The position numbers and the translations under genes were made by a program. DNA of 64,000 bases from Stereocaulon alpinum (taxonomy: Eukaryota; Ascomycota; Lecanoromycetes; Lecanorales; Stereocaulaceae): assembly GCA_018257865.1 (NCBI GenBank), contig JAEUBA010000007.1, positions 372,001-436,000 on the forward strand. The letters run 5' to 3'. The notes beneath the pieces were generated by a model. It was not told the DNA's origin. It saw only the letters and a program-made list of their open reading frames with translations, and did no database searches. Positions 12,253-22,323 of this stretch are shown one piece after another (position 1 is the first letter of the stretch; every line of letters starts with the position of its first letter).

Positions 12253-15200
12253 CTAATTAATTATTAACCTTAGATTAGTAAGGTAAAGAAAATTTTAACT
12301 ATAATACTAAAACCTTACTTATAATACTAAGCCTCCGCTATAATATTTAATCCTACTATAATATAACTAGCTACTAAAGAGCTATAGGAGGGGATAATTA
12401 TATTATTAGGAATTATTATTAATAACCTTAAAAAGATATTAGGTAATACCCTAGGGATATTTATTAACGAAGTAATAAGCTACTACTAAAACTATAAGGA
12501 AAAAGGATATAATTAATATATTAGCTTTATTAAAGACTTTAGCGAATAAGATAAAGCTATATTTAAAAAGGTATATAAAGAGTTACTACGAAGCCTTAGG
12601 GACCTACTACTTAATTATAATATCTATATACCTAAGGATAGGACCTATATCTATAAGTACTTAGTAAGGCTAGTAGTCTAATTATAGTCTAATTAGCCTA
12701 TAGATATACTAAAGCTAGTAAAGAAGAAGTCTAATATTATCTCTACCCTAAGTAACTCTAATACGCCTAATACGCCTACCCTAAAAAATAACTTTAATAT
12801 ACTTAGTATACCTACCTTAGGTAACTCTAATATACTTAGTATATCTACCTTATTTAAAACTAAAATATTAGTTAGGGCTAGATAATATTAACGCTCTTAA
12901 ATACCCTTCTAAATAGCCCTAATTAATAGTTTTAAGATCTCTAATACTATTATTAATTACTAGGAGTAAGGCCTTTCTTAAAAGCTTACTATATTAACTA
13001 AGCTCTATATAAAAGAGATAAAATATAATAAAAGAAGCGATACCTTTAACTATAAGCTAAAGATCTTCTTAACTACCGCCTCTAATATAGGGATACTATT
13101 AACTAAGCTGTATATAGCGTTTTAGTATATACTAGCTAGCGATATACTTAATTTCTACTTTAGTAACTAATCTTCCTTTTTAGTAATAAACCTAGACTCG
13201 CTGCGGCTTACCTTTAAAGGAAACTTTGAAGGAAGAGAATACCAGATCGCCCGCCTTAATAAATAGAACAGCGTATCCTTGCAACTATTTATTAACCGTA
13301 ATAAAGATAAGACCCTAACGGAGTACCTAGACGCTATAATATCGAGACTAAGAGAACTATAATACAGCCTAGACGAGAACCTTTATAGGGATAGCTTTAT
13401 CCACTAGAAGATAATTACTGCTTGCGAGTCTATACCTACCTGCGAGATCGTCTGTCGAAAACCACCGGACACTATACAAAACCTTATTCAAGACCTCCGA
13501 TTATCTACAGCCTTACAAGACCGCCGCAGCGTCTTATCGCTAAGCGAAATAATATATACTGACCGCCGCTACCGAAACCACGAATCCAGCAGTCGCAGTC
13601 GCAACCGCTAATCCAGCAGCCGCAGCAGATCCAGATATCTAAGCAAGCTGAGATACAACTCCAGCAATTCGACGAATAAAAAGCGATGCTTCGTCTGTAA
13701 GAAGGAAGGCTGCTGGTCAACCAACCACCCTAAAGAAGAACGTCAACGCCACCTCAGGCAATACCTCACCGACGTCGAAGGCGAAAGAGAAGGCGGCAGC
13801 GAAGGCAGTACTACTGAGGAGGAGAATACTGCTGAAGACCAACCTATCGACCCACCCAACTAAGGCAACGGTGAGGTGTTTCTGACATCAATAGGTGCAA
13901 TTGATGGCAAGGCTGCATACCAAAAGCTAGCCAATCAGGCGACTTTGCATACCGTTACAAAGGCACTGTCTATCCAGGATAATATCAATATTAATATCCA
14001 GGGAGAAGCACCTCGCCGCCCCGCGAAAAGATACGGCGACAGCCACTTCTACGGCCTTATAATCGACACCGGCGCTGCCCACAACTCCTCAGCAGGCTAT
14101 AATCAATACCTAGCACTGCGGCGCGAGCAAGACATCAATATCGACGCCGACAAGGCTGGCACCGCCAGATTCAAGTTCGGTATTGGCGAAGCCTTGTCCC
14201 AAGGCACTGTTGCCGTCCAATCACCAATTGGTGTTGTCGAATTCCATATTGTCGACGCCGACACACCATTCCTTCTCTGCCTGCGAGACCTCGACCAGGC
14301 AGGTTTTTATTTCAATAACCTCACCAATTGCCTAGTCAGCGGCAATAGACAAGTCCCCGTCACAAGGCTATATGGTCACCCATTCCTCACTTGGGGAACC
14401 TCGCTGTCAAACGCCTATTGCATCAACACCTACACCAACGACAGCGATATTGCAAAGCCAATTGAAAAGCTGGACAATGAAAAAGACCTCCAATTCAACG
14501 GCACTACTATCTCCACCAACGGCGACACTACTATTTCTAGCAACGGCGACATTCTGAAACTCTCGCAGCAACGGCAATGCAATAAAATCAACACGATCAA
14601 CACCGCCACCGCTAGCGATATTAAATCGCAATATATCAAGGAAAGAGCCCGCGGTGCCTACATAGCCTCTATGACTCAACCAGAGATGGCTTTTGCCCTG
14701 TCTAGAGCAGCCCAAATCACTCAACCAGCGAAAGAGGACGCTGATTGGTTGAATAAATGGCTGAATTGGCAGAAGGAAAACGACCGCCGCGGCCTGCAAT
14801 TCATCAAGCTTGCTCCAGAGAAGCTGAAACTACTAGTCTTCGTCGATACAGCCTTCGCCAACAACGCTGACCTCAGCTCCCAGATTGGGTACGTCATCGT
14901 CCTTGCTAACGAGCAACAGCTCAATGAATCGACTATTAATATCAGCGGCAATATCATCCACTGGAGCAGCACCAAATATAAGAGAGTCACAAGATCGGTA
15001 CTAGCTTCAGAGCTATATATAATGGTAGCAGGGTTCGATATTACCACCGCCCTGCAATCCACCATTAAGGGTATTACTCAGGCGAAGATCCCACTAATCC
15101 TATACACCGACTCCTATTCCCTGTACGATTGCATCATACGGCTCGGTACTACCGCTGAGAAACGCCTAATGATCGACATAATGGGACTGCGGCAGTCCTA

Positions 15201-15474
15201 CGAGAGAAGGGAAATCGATAAGGTGCGGTGGATTGATGGCAATTGCAACCCAGTAGACGCTATAACTAAGGAGCGCTGCTGCTAGGCGCTGAAACAATTG
15301 GTGGATAGCAACACTATCGAGTTGAAGACAAACGCCTAGGTGGAAAGGGAGGCTACAGTCTGACCAATTAGACTGTAGTATTGCTTAGCCTTATAGGCCC
15401 GTTTCTATGCTAGCTAATTGCTAGATTTGGCGTCGATTGGTACTGTTTTTTCGACTTTCTAAAACTTTTGCTAG
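12253..15474 (+). mobile_element. Interior A: gag-protease-RNase H remnant of a Copia element
   Basis: 12253 to about 13200 is saturated with TpA and stop codons and has no usable frame. Mutation then fades, and from about 13560 the sequence is essentially clean. A gag zinc knuckle is encoded near 13684-13725, and a protease/RNase H frame follows to 15285. A purine-rich tract (GGAAAGGGAGG, about 15341-15351) could be the polypurine tract, although it lies about 125 bp before the LTR, so this is uncertain. I could not identify a convincing primer-binding site after LTR 1, where RIP obscures it. Confidence 0.82.
13675..15363 (+). pseudogene. Copia gag-pol remnant: zinc knuckle, protease and RNase H with integrase and RT deleted
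   Basis: One reading frame carries a gag knuckle (KRCFVCKKEGCWSTNH), an aspartic protease (LIIDTGAAHNSSAG, about 14060-14100) and then, with no integrase or reverse transcriptase, a Copia RNase H region (LLVFVDTAFANN near 14830; IIHWSSTKYKRVTRSVLASE near 14950; LYTDSYSLYDC near 15105; WIDGNCNPVDAITK near 15230). The frame is interrupted by TAA at 13861-13863, TAG at 15283-15285 and TAG at 15337-15339; each is one transition away from a sense codon (CAA, CAG, TGG), as RIP would produce. The frame between 13864 and 15285 is otherwise open for about 470 codons. The polyprotein's natural end is probably the TGA at 15361-15363. Without RT the unit could move only if helped in trans. Confidence 0.8.
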
Positions 15475-15679
15475 TGTCGGAATAACGTTACTCCGCTCCG
15501 CAACTAGCGGCTTAGCGCTAACTCCTAGATAAAACACCATAGCTTAGCTAGCTAGATTAAAGATAATCCCTAGTTTACTAAGCCTAATAGACACCCTGCT
15601 AATTAGGTTATCTAGGGTAGGTAATAGGGGATTAAGCTACCTACTAATTAGTAGAACTTAGTAAGAGGGTCTACTAACA
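15475..15679. repeat. LTR 2 (shared middle LTR), intermediate RIP
   Basis: 205 bp, starting TGTCGG and ending TAACA. By eye about 18 differences from LTR 3, all transitions toward T/A, and most of them also present in LTR 1. It serves as the 3' LTR of interior A and the 5' LTR of interior B. Confidence 0.9.
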
Positions 15680-15864
15680 CTAATTAGTTATCAACCTTAG
15701 ATTAGTAAGGTAAAGAAAATTTTAACTATAATACTAAAATCTTACCTATAATACTAAGCCTCCGCTATAACGCCTAATCCTACTATAATATAACCAGCTA
15801 TTAAAGAGCTATAGGAGGGGATAATTATATTATTAGGAATTATTATTAATAACCCTAAAAAGAT

Positions 15865-17054
15865 GGCCAGCGATAGAGATACACCTGTACGCGGTGCTGG
15901 CTACGAACCTGAATACCTATTCAGAGCTGAGATGTCTCCCCTAATATATTATAGGTTGAAAGATGTTGAGACGTCGCGTAGTTACTGAGAACTCTGTATA
16001 GAGTTTTTCGGGCAACGCGATAACACCTACCCTAACTCCACCACAACTATTATACCTCCCCTACGATCGAGACTAGATAGTAAGAATTAGTATTAGGTAT
16101 AGTATCTCAGCCTAATAAGTAAAGAGCATAGGTAACACCTGCCTAGCTATTAATTTAAAAAATCTAATATCTACGTGCGCTTGATGCGTATCTACTAGTT
16201 AAGACTGACGCGCAGTCTATCCTAGGGGAAGGCTAGGGTTGTAGGTATATAGGACTAAGAGAAGGATATACTAGGTTATAAATTAGAAGGCGTATTTTAG
16301 AAAAGGACGGCCCCTATCTAAGTAGCTAGGCGAGCCTTTGGTGTAAGCGGCGCCGTATAACTATAATTATAAGCTGAAGGGTTGGCTCCCCCCTAAAGCA
16401 AAGTATATAAGGATAGAAGTAAGTACTATCTAATATAACCAGCGGGATATTATACTATCTAATTCTTTATACGAGTATAGGCCTCCTAGGCGGTGTATAT
16501 AGCTTCCCCCCTTTCTCGTATCCTTAACTAGTAAACTACCGAACAGCTAAATCCGGTACTACTATAGATACTAATAAACACCACTAATCAGCGCTAATAA
16601 CTCAAACCCTTACAGGACGGCTATACACCCCCTCCTCCCCCCCCCCTATATCGACACAGTAAAGGTTAAAGAAAGTTATAGGGCGCTCAGCGCTATAATA
16701 AAGTCGAAGGATATAGAAGAATACAGCAGGGTCCTTAAGAGCTAAGTATAGTGCGAAGGGCGTGTGTTATAGTTAGTATTAGAAATAATGTTATAGAGCG
16801 CTTAGCATAATATTAAAGAACACAGTTAAGAGTTACCGGTATTAAGGAGGCCTAGGGTGTGATCCCTAGACTAAAAGCAATTGTATTATTAAGGATAAGC
16901 GGGAGTTTTTATCTAGGCACTATACTATGGTTTCTTTTACGGCTAGGAAAGGCACACTACGTGTACTATCTACTAGTTTCATAAATAATGTAATAGAACA
17001 CCCTTATTAGTATATATAGATACTAGAATAGGCGTATAAACCAATCAATCAATC
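15865..17054. mobile_element. 1,190-bp nested insertion with 14-bp target duplication and CAAT-repeat tail
   Basis: This segment interrupts interior B; the matching place in A (around 12426) is uninterrupted. A perfect 14-bp direct repeat, AACCCTAAAAAGAT, flanks it at 15851-15864 and 17055-17068. The right end is a short CAAT microsatellite (CCAATCAATCAATC). A long, non-fixed target duplication plus a simple-repeat 3' tail fits target-primed reverse transcription by a LINE machinery, so a truncated LINE or SINE-like element inserted left-to-right is likely. I find no open frame or recognised domain. Composition is fairly TA-rich, which may be light RIP. Other readings include an unclassified non-autonomous element. 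Confidence 0.65.
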
Positions 17055-17838
17055 AACCCTAAAAAGATATTAGGTAACGCCCTAAGGATATTTATTAACG
17101 AAGTAATAAGCTACTACTAAAACTATAAGGAAGAAGGATATAATTAATATATTAGCTTTATTAAAGACTTTAGCGAATAGGATAAAGCTATATTTAAGAA
17201 GGTATATAAAGAGTTACTATAAAGCCTTAGGGACCTACTACTTAATTATAATATCTATATACCTAAGGATAGGACCTATATCTATAAGTACTTAGTAAGG
17301 CTAGTAGTCTAACTATAGTTTAATTAGCCTATAGATATACTAAAGCTAGTAAAGAAGAAGTCTAATATTACCTTTACCCTAAGTAACTCTAATACGCCTA
17401 ATACGCCTACCCTAGAAAATAACTTTAATACGCCTAGTACGCCTACCTTAGGTAACTCTAATATACTTAGTATATCTACCTTATTTAAAACTAAAATACT
17501 AGTTAGGGCTAAATAATATTAACGCTCTTAGATACCCTTCTAAATAGCCCTAATTAATAGTTTTAAGATCTCTAACGCTATTGCTAATTACTAGGAGTAA
17601 GGCCTTTCCTAAGAGCTTATCGCGTTAACTAAGCTCTATATAGAAGAGATAAAATATAATAGAAGAAGCGACGCCTTCGACTATAAGCTAAAGATCTTCT
17701 TAACTACCGCCTCTAACGCAGGGATACTATTAACTAAGCTGTATATAGCGTTTCAGTATATACTAGCTGGCGATACACTCAATTTCTACTTCAGCAACTA
17801 ATCTTCCTTCTTAGCAATAAACCTAGACTCGCTGCGGC

Positions 17839-17936
17839 GGTCTTGCAAGGCTGTGGATGATCGGAGGTCTTGAATGAGGTTTTGTATAGTGTCCGGTGGT
17901 TTTTGACAGACGATCTCGCAGGCAGGCACAGACTCG
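17839..17936. repeat. Inverted 98-bp gag fragment in interior B
   Basis: This is the reverse complement of about 13425-13522 in interior A, differing by about seven transitions, all toward T/A in the A copy. One breakpoint falls at CGCTGCGGC, which occurs directly at 13199-13207 and as its reverse complement at 13523-13531 in A. Confidence 0.8.
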
Positions 17937-18000
17937 TAGCTAATTGCTAGATTTGGCGTCGATTGGCACTGTTTTTTCGACTTTCTAAAACTTTTGCCAG

Positions 18001-18205
18001 TGTCGGAATAACGTCACTCCGCTCCGCAACTAGCGGCTTGGCGCCAACTCCTAGATAAAACACCATAGCTTAGCTAGCTAGATTAAAGACAATCCCCAGT
18101 TTACCAAGCCCAATAGACACCCTGCTAATCAGGTTGTCCGGGGCAGGTAATAGGGGATCAAGCTACCTACTAATCGGTAGAACTCAGCAAGAGGGTCTAC
18201 CGACA
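18001..18205. repeat. LTR 3, least mutated copy
   Basis: 205 bp with 6-bp inverted ends TGTCGG...CCGACA, the standard TG...CA LTR termini. It appears nearly free of RIP and is the best guide to the ancestral LTR. AAGCC follows at 18206-18210. Confidence 0.9.
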
Positions 18206-19160
18206 AAGCCATAACATAACACAATACAACACAAGACACTCTAGGGCGCTCGCTTTCAGATTCGAAAAGGGCGTTTTCCGAGTAGGGAGTAGAATGAGTA
18301 GATGGTGCATGGGACTGCAGAAGCTGTTTGAGTGTGGGGTTCTGGGATAGTTGGGGATAGGGGTGTTGATAACAAGGTAGCTTATCATGTGCGGCATGCA
18401 TTGGATTGGATTGGATTGTGGGCAGTGACAATAGAAGCGAATAGGAGCGGAAAGACAATAGGATGCTTGTTTCCGTTCAATAGGTTTCAGATCTTATTGT
18501 CTGCCTTCGAAGTGATGTGATGGAATGGTTAGGGGTGTGCGCATGATGCGGGCATATACGGAACTAGCTTCGAATACTGGCGGCAGCTAAACATCCCTAG
18601 TGGAAACCGAGGAGGTTGAATGATGCACGTTTGGGGAGGGGACTGGGAGGTGGGCGGGCGTGGTGGTGGTGGTGGGCCAATCAGGGGGAAGGAGGGTAAG
18701 TGCTTTTCTGATCTTCCTCCTAACACTTCAAGTAACATCTCTTCCCTCTGCCCAATTTCCATGGCGATTTCGAGAGAGAGCAGAGTAAGAGCTCATCAGC
18801 ATTATCGGAACCTTTCAATGGTCAGTAGGAGCAGGGAAATCTGTAGAATCTAGATGTTCCAGGGTAGTTGGGCGGTCGAGAAGTGACGCGAAACCTCACT
18901 TTCCTTAGCGCGATATAGCCCGATTAGGAAGTATAGACCAACCTCCTCCTTTTTCGAAGCCTCGCAGCTAGCTGCTTAACGAGGGCCCACGCAATGGCTC
19001 CCAGAAACCTCTTCACACATCGCTCATTCTCATTTTCGAGACAACAACACCTGCTTATATCCATTGCAACATCCATTGCAACGTCCATTACCTCGTTCAT
19101 TGCATTATACACTGCATCATCGTAACCTCTTTACCTGACAGCTCCACATCATAAGCCGCA
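18206..19160. other. Intergenic region after the retroelement
   Basis: Begins with the right AAGCC target duplication (18206-18210). The rest is of normal composition and contains no supported gene. A purine-rich stretch (about 18635-18695) and a short tandem CCATTGCAA motif (about 19060-19085) are present. The last 150 bp are the leader of the next gene. Confidence 0.5.
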
Positions 19161-21125
19161 ATGGCTCAGCACAATTCCAGTACCGACAAGATCGATGAGC
19201 TCATTCGCAACACCATGGAGCAGGCACCGGAACTCCTGCAAGACATCTTTGTACTTGAAGGTAAGCGGTGTCAGCCTCCTTTGATGTGTTGTCACAATGC
19301 TGACAGAGATGTAGGCGCCAATGAGAACTTCGCTGCACTCAAGACCGACTCGGGCAAGGCGGCATATCTGATCCATGCCATTGCATTCGAGCTCTACAAT
19401 GCCGACAAGTCAATCAACGCATCAGTAAGTCTCACGCTGTTCAGATTGGCCAAAGCCCACTGCTGAATCTTTCCTCAGAAGATTACTCACGGTCCCAATG
19501 ACCTCCGCTTTCACATCATGCGCGTTCAGCCATTCTTTTCTGGCAACTCGTTCGATGTCTCACTCCTCGAGCTCGGACAATTCGAAGACTTGTACTATGC
19601 TACTTGTGCAAAGCTCAAGGAATTGTCCAGCGGCGTTGACCTCCTCTTGACCAACGGATTCAAGCATCCTCAGGATACCTACTTCACTTACAAGATGGCG
19701 CACCTCGCTCGCCTAGGTCCCATTAACATCACCGACTTCAGAAACTGTCTAACCATTCACGAGACCTTCCTGTACAGCCAAGAGCTCACGGAGGTGCTTG
19801 AGAGCGGGATCAAGAAAAAGACCATTCGCGAGCGCAAATACGATGCCCGAAAGGCATCATCCACTCAGGACGGCATTGTACCAGACTACTGCATGTTCAC
19901 AAAGTTTGGCTTCCCAATGCCGGTGCCGAGCCCTCGAACTGCGAGCGATGAAGAATTCGACAGCGAAGAGGAGCCAATGGGCCTTGACGATGATGAGGAG
20001 GGCGATGTCAACAATATTCCATACTTCCATCCTGGCATCTGGGGCAAGCACGAAGCACGTATTCGGAACCGGCAGCGATATCGCAAAAACAAGCAAATCT
20101 GGCTAAAGGACATCAAAGGACTTCAGGACATGACCAACATGAGCTGCGGCATGATCTTCGGAATGCTGGCCGAGAAATATCGACCTATTGTTGGGGTATC
20201 CATTGACCGTCAAGGCACCCCTGAAGCGCCAGAACTCACCCCATGCGCCGAATCTTTCGAGACAGTCCCAGCATACGTTAGTCCTTATAACCTCGACGAG
20301 CGTGCCAAGAAGCTCAACAACCCTGACGGTCCCGAGAAGCCATGTATTTGCGACCCTGACTGCTTGTGCGCCCCTCTCTGTGCCAGCGACCCTACGCAGA
20401 ATTGCCTCTGCGAGGATAATGCCTTGTTCGCACGTGTCACGGAAGGCATGGACATCGACGACCTTGATGTTCCCGACTTGGTACGCCGCAAGAGACAAGC
20501 CTCTGAGTCTCGTGGAAGCCGCACTGCCTCTGTCGCCACCATGGGAGAAGCTAGCGCCAAAATCCATGCCGAAGACGCAGCCTCTGAAGATGCCAAGTCT
20601 GACGCAGCCTACTCGTTCAACAGCCACTTCACAATGGATCGAATCAGTGAGCTCATAAACCAGGAGCGTCATTATCAGCACATGCGTGAGATGGAGGCCG
20701 ACACCTCCAAAATGGATGCCATGTCACTGTTCGACGACGCTGCCATCGCTGGGACCAATGAGTCAAACACTCCTATCGAGGGCACTTACGATGAGGACTT
20801 TTATCTTTACTCGTCAGTCTCATTCGTGCCACCGGTGAGGATGTCCAGCCTAGCCTACCAGGAGCTTCTTAGGCAACCATTCTCCAAGATGTGCCCCCAC
20901 CCACCCAAGCGCATCTCCCTGGCCGAACGCTTCTTTGGATCCACATCCAAAGCCCAGAAGAACACCCCCCAAGACAAGAAGCCCAAGAACCCCACAAGTG
21001 GAAATCCAAGCAAAGTGTCTAAGCAAATCACCAAGCGGTCTCTCGCAGATGTTGGATTCCTCAATTTGAAGAATGCCCTACGTCGCGACTCTCAGCCTCA
21101 TGGAGGTTTCAGCAACAAATATTAA
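19161..21125 (+). CDS. Conserved-looking protein of unknown function with a dense cysteine cluster
   Basis: I do not recognise this gene. Exons are 19161-19260, 19315-19424 and 19479-21125 (two 54-nt introns), giving 618 residues; phases close. The N-terminal 200 residues look folded and helical (AAYLIHAIAFELYNADKS, FDVSLLELGQFEDLYYATCA), with ITDFRNCLTIHETFLYSQEL near 140. An acidic segment follows (SDEEFDSEEEP, LDDDEEGD, about 210-235), then a basic RIRNRQRYRKNKQ stretch. Residues 359-381 hold seven cysteines spaced CxC-x3-CxC-x3-C-x7-CxC, suggesting a zinc cluster of CXC or metallothionein type. The tail is Lys/Ser/Pro-rich and basic. No signal peptide or membrane segment is seen. Intron 1 is a multiple of three without a stop. 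It is the first gene right of the retroelement. Confidence 0.82.
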
Positions 21126-22323
21126 GAAGGACATCGCGGCATACTGATGCATACATGGAAAAACGCTACAAAGCATTCACGTGCGAACATTGGCATTGAT
21201 GGGGTGGATATGGCGTAAAGAGTGAGTTGAGAGCAATCGAAATATTTCAGAAAGAGGTCGAAGAGTCCTGATGCAGCGAAGAGGATTCGCCATGGTCTCT
21301 CCGTCATCTCATTAAACTAACAACTATATCACTGGAAAAAGAGGAGGATTTTCTGTTTGGACGCAATTGTCGACGATTGTAGATGTGGTGGCGGAGAAGC
21401 TGGACAGTCTCTTATGGTCGATCATCGTCGCCGCAGTGGAGAGCAATGTCTATTCTCTACAAGCATCTCAATCGTGTCACTGGAGCATGAAGAGGACCAT
21501 GCTTTCGAAAGGAAGTTTTGATGGGTATTCGTCAGAAGTGGAAGCATTTCAGTCGCTGGTTATTGAGTCGGGCAGTGTACTTCCAGTTAGACTTTCATAC
21601 AGTCTCCTAGAAGCTATATCTGAGGGCAATTTATCAAATTAAGCTTTGCCATTGCATCTGTGCGCTGTGTAGGGTCCGAGAGGCTTTGGGAAACGTTGAT
21701 ACCTCACAGAGAAAGGATTGACGTCTTCACAAACCACCACCTTGGCAGCCAGTCACGTGCTCAGCCCTATGAACCCATTGGGTATGTCTCCGCCTTCAAC
21801 AGTTCTAGATAAGGTAGACTTTGGTGCCAGCTATAGAAGGAGAGGCATTAAGCCTTTAACCTCTCAATGCAACGTCTCATTGAAGGGCTCAGCAGCGCCC
21901 AACAGACATATACTAAGTTCTACATAATCACTGACGATTGAAGGATAGCCTAGAGTAACAGTGATGGCTGAAGATATAAGAGAACAATTTCATGGCACTG
22001 GCCAGGTAGACCATACGAATGTTGACATCCGCTTAAAAGGTCTCATTTGTATCATCTGGTTGCAATTAAATATGGATGCATTGTCCATACTAATGATGTC
22101 GCTGAACCACATAAGCTGGGGTGCATATTGATTAAAACATGGCACCGAGAATTGAAGCAAGTGCATCCCCCGGACATGCATTGACACTTTCACTACACTT
22201 CCTCAACGTCCTTTGCGACTTGCGTTATGTTTAGTGGTACCCGACCTACTCTCGAAGACCTCCCATTCCTTTTGCTGCAATTCCTCGTTCGAAGACGGTC
22301 TTATTGCACCCTGATATTCTATC
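21126..22323. other. Intergenic region
   Basis: 1.2 kb without a supported gene. An open frame at 21367-21642 (91 codons) has no recognisable domain or splice context. The last 120 bp form the leader of the next gene. Confidence 0.45.

Larger units (their letters stand above)
15680..18000. mobile_element. Interior B: deleted, partly inverted copy with a nested insertion
   Basis: 15680-15864 and 17069-17838 align collinearly with the 5' part of interior A (12253 to about 13207). Then comes an inverted fragment (17839-17936) and the last 64 bp before the LTR (17937-18000), matching 15411-15474. Everything else in A between 13208 and 15410 is missing. The aligned parts carry RIP-type transitions that fade toward the right end. 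It encodes no open protein. Confidence 0.82.
12048..18205. mobile_element. Composite Copia-type LTR element: LTR-interior A-LTR-interior B-LTR
   Basis: Three collinear 205-bp LTRs (12048-12252, 15475-15679, 18001-18205) enclose interior A (12253-15474) and interior B (15680-18000). One AAGCC duplication flanks the whole array. Interior A keeps gag, protease and RNase H sequence but lacks integrase and reverse transcriptase. Interior B keeps only the 5' part of the interior, a short inverted gag fragment and the 3' end, and holds a nested insertion. Much of the DNA is extremely TpA-rich with many TAG/TAA codons, a RIP signature. The Copia assignment rests on the CCHC gag knuckle, the DTGA protease and the Copia-type RNase H tail in one frame. 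Both units must be non-autonomous. Confidence 0.88.

Noticed and set aside
12048..13200. Possibility that the very TA-rich DNA is a centromere, mitochondrial insert or AT-isochore origin.
   Set aside because: It aligns with a cleaner second copy by transitions only and is bounded by LTRs, so RIP of a retroelement explains it.
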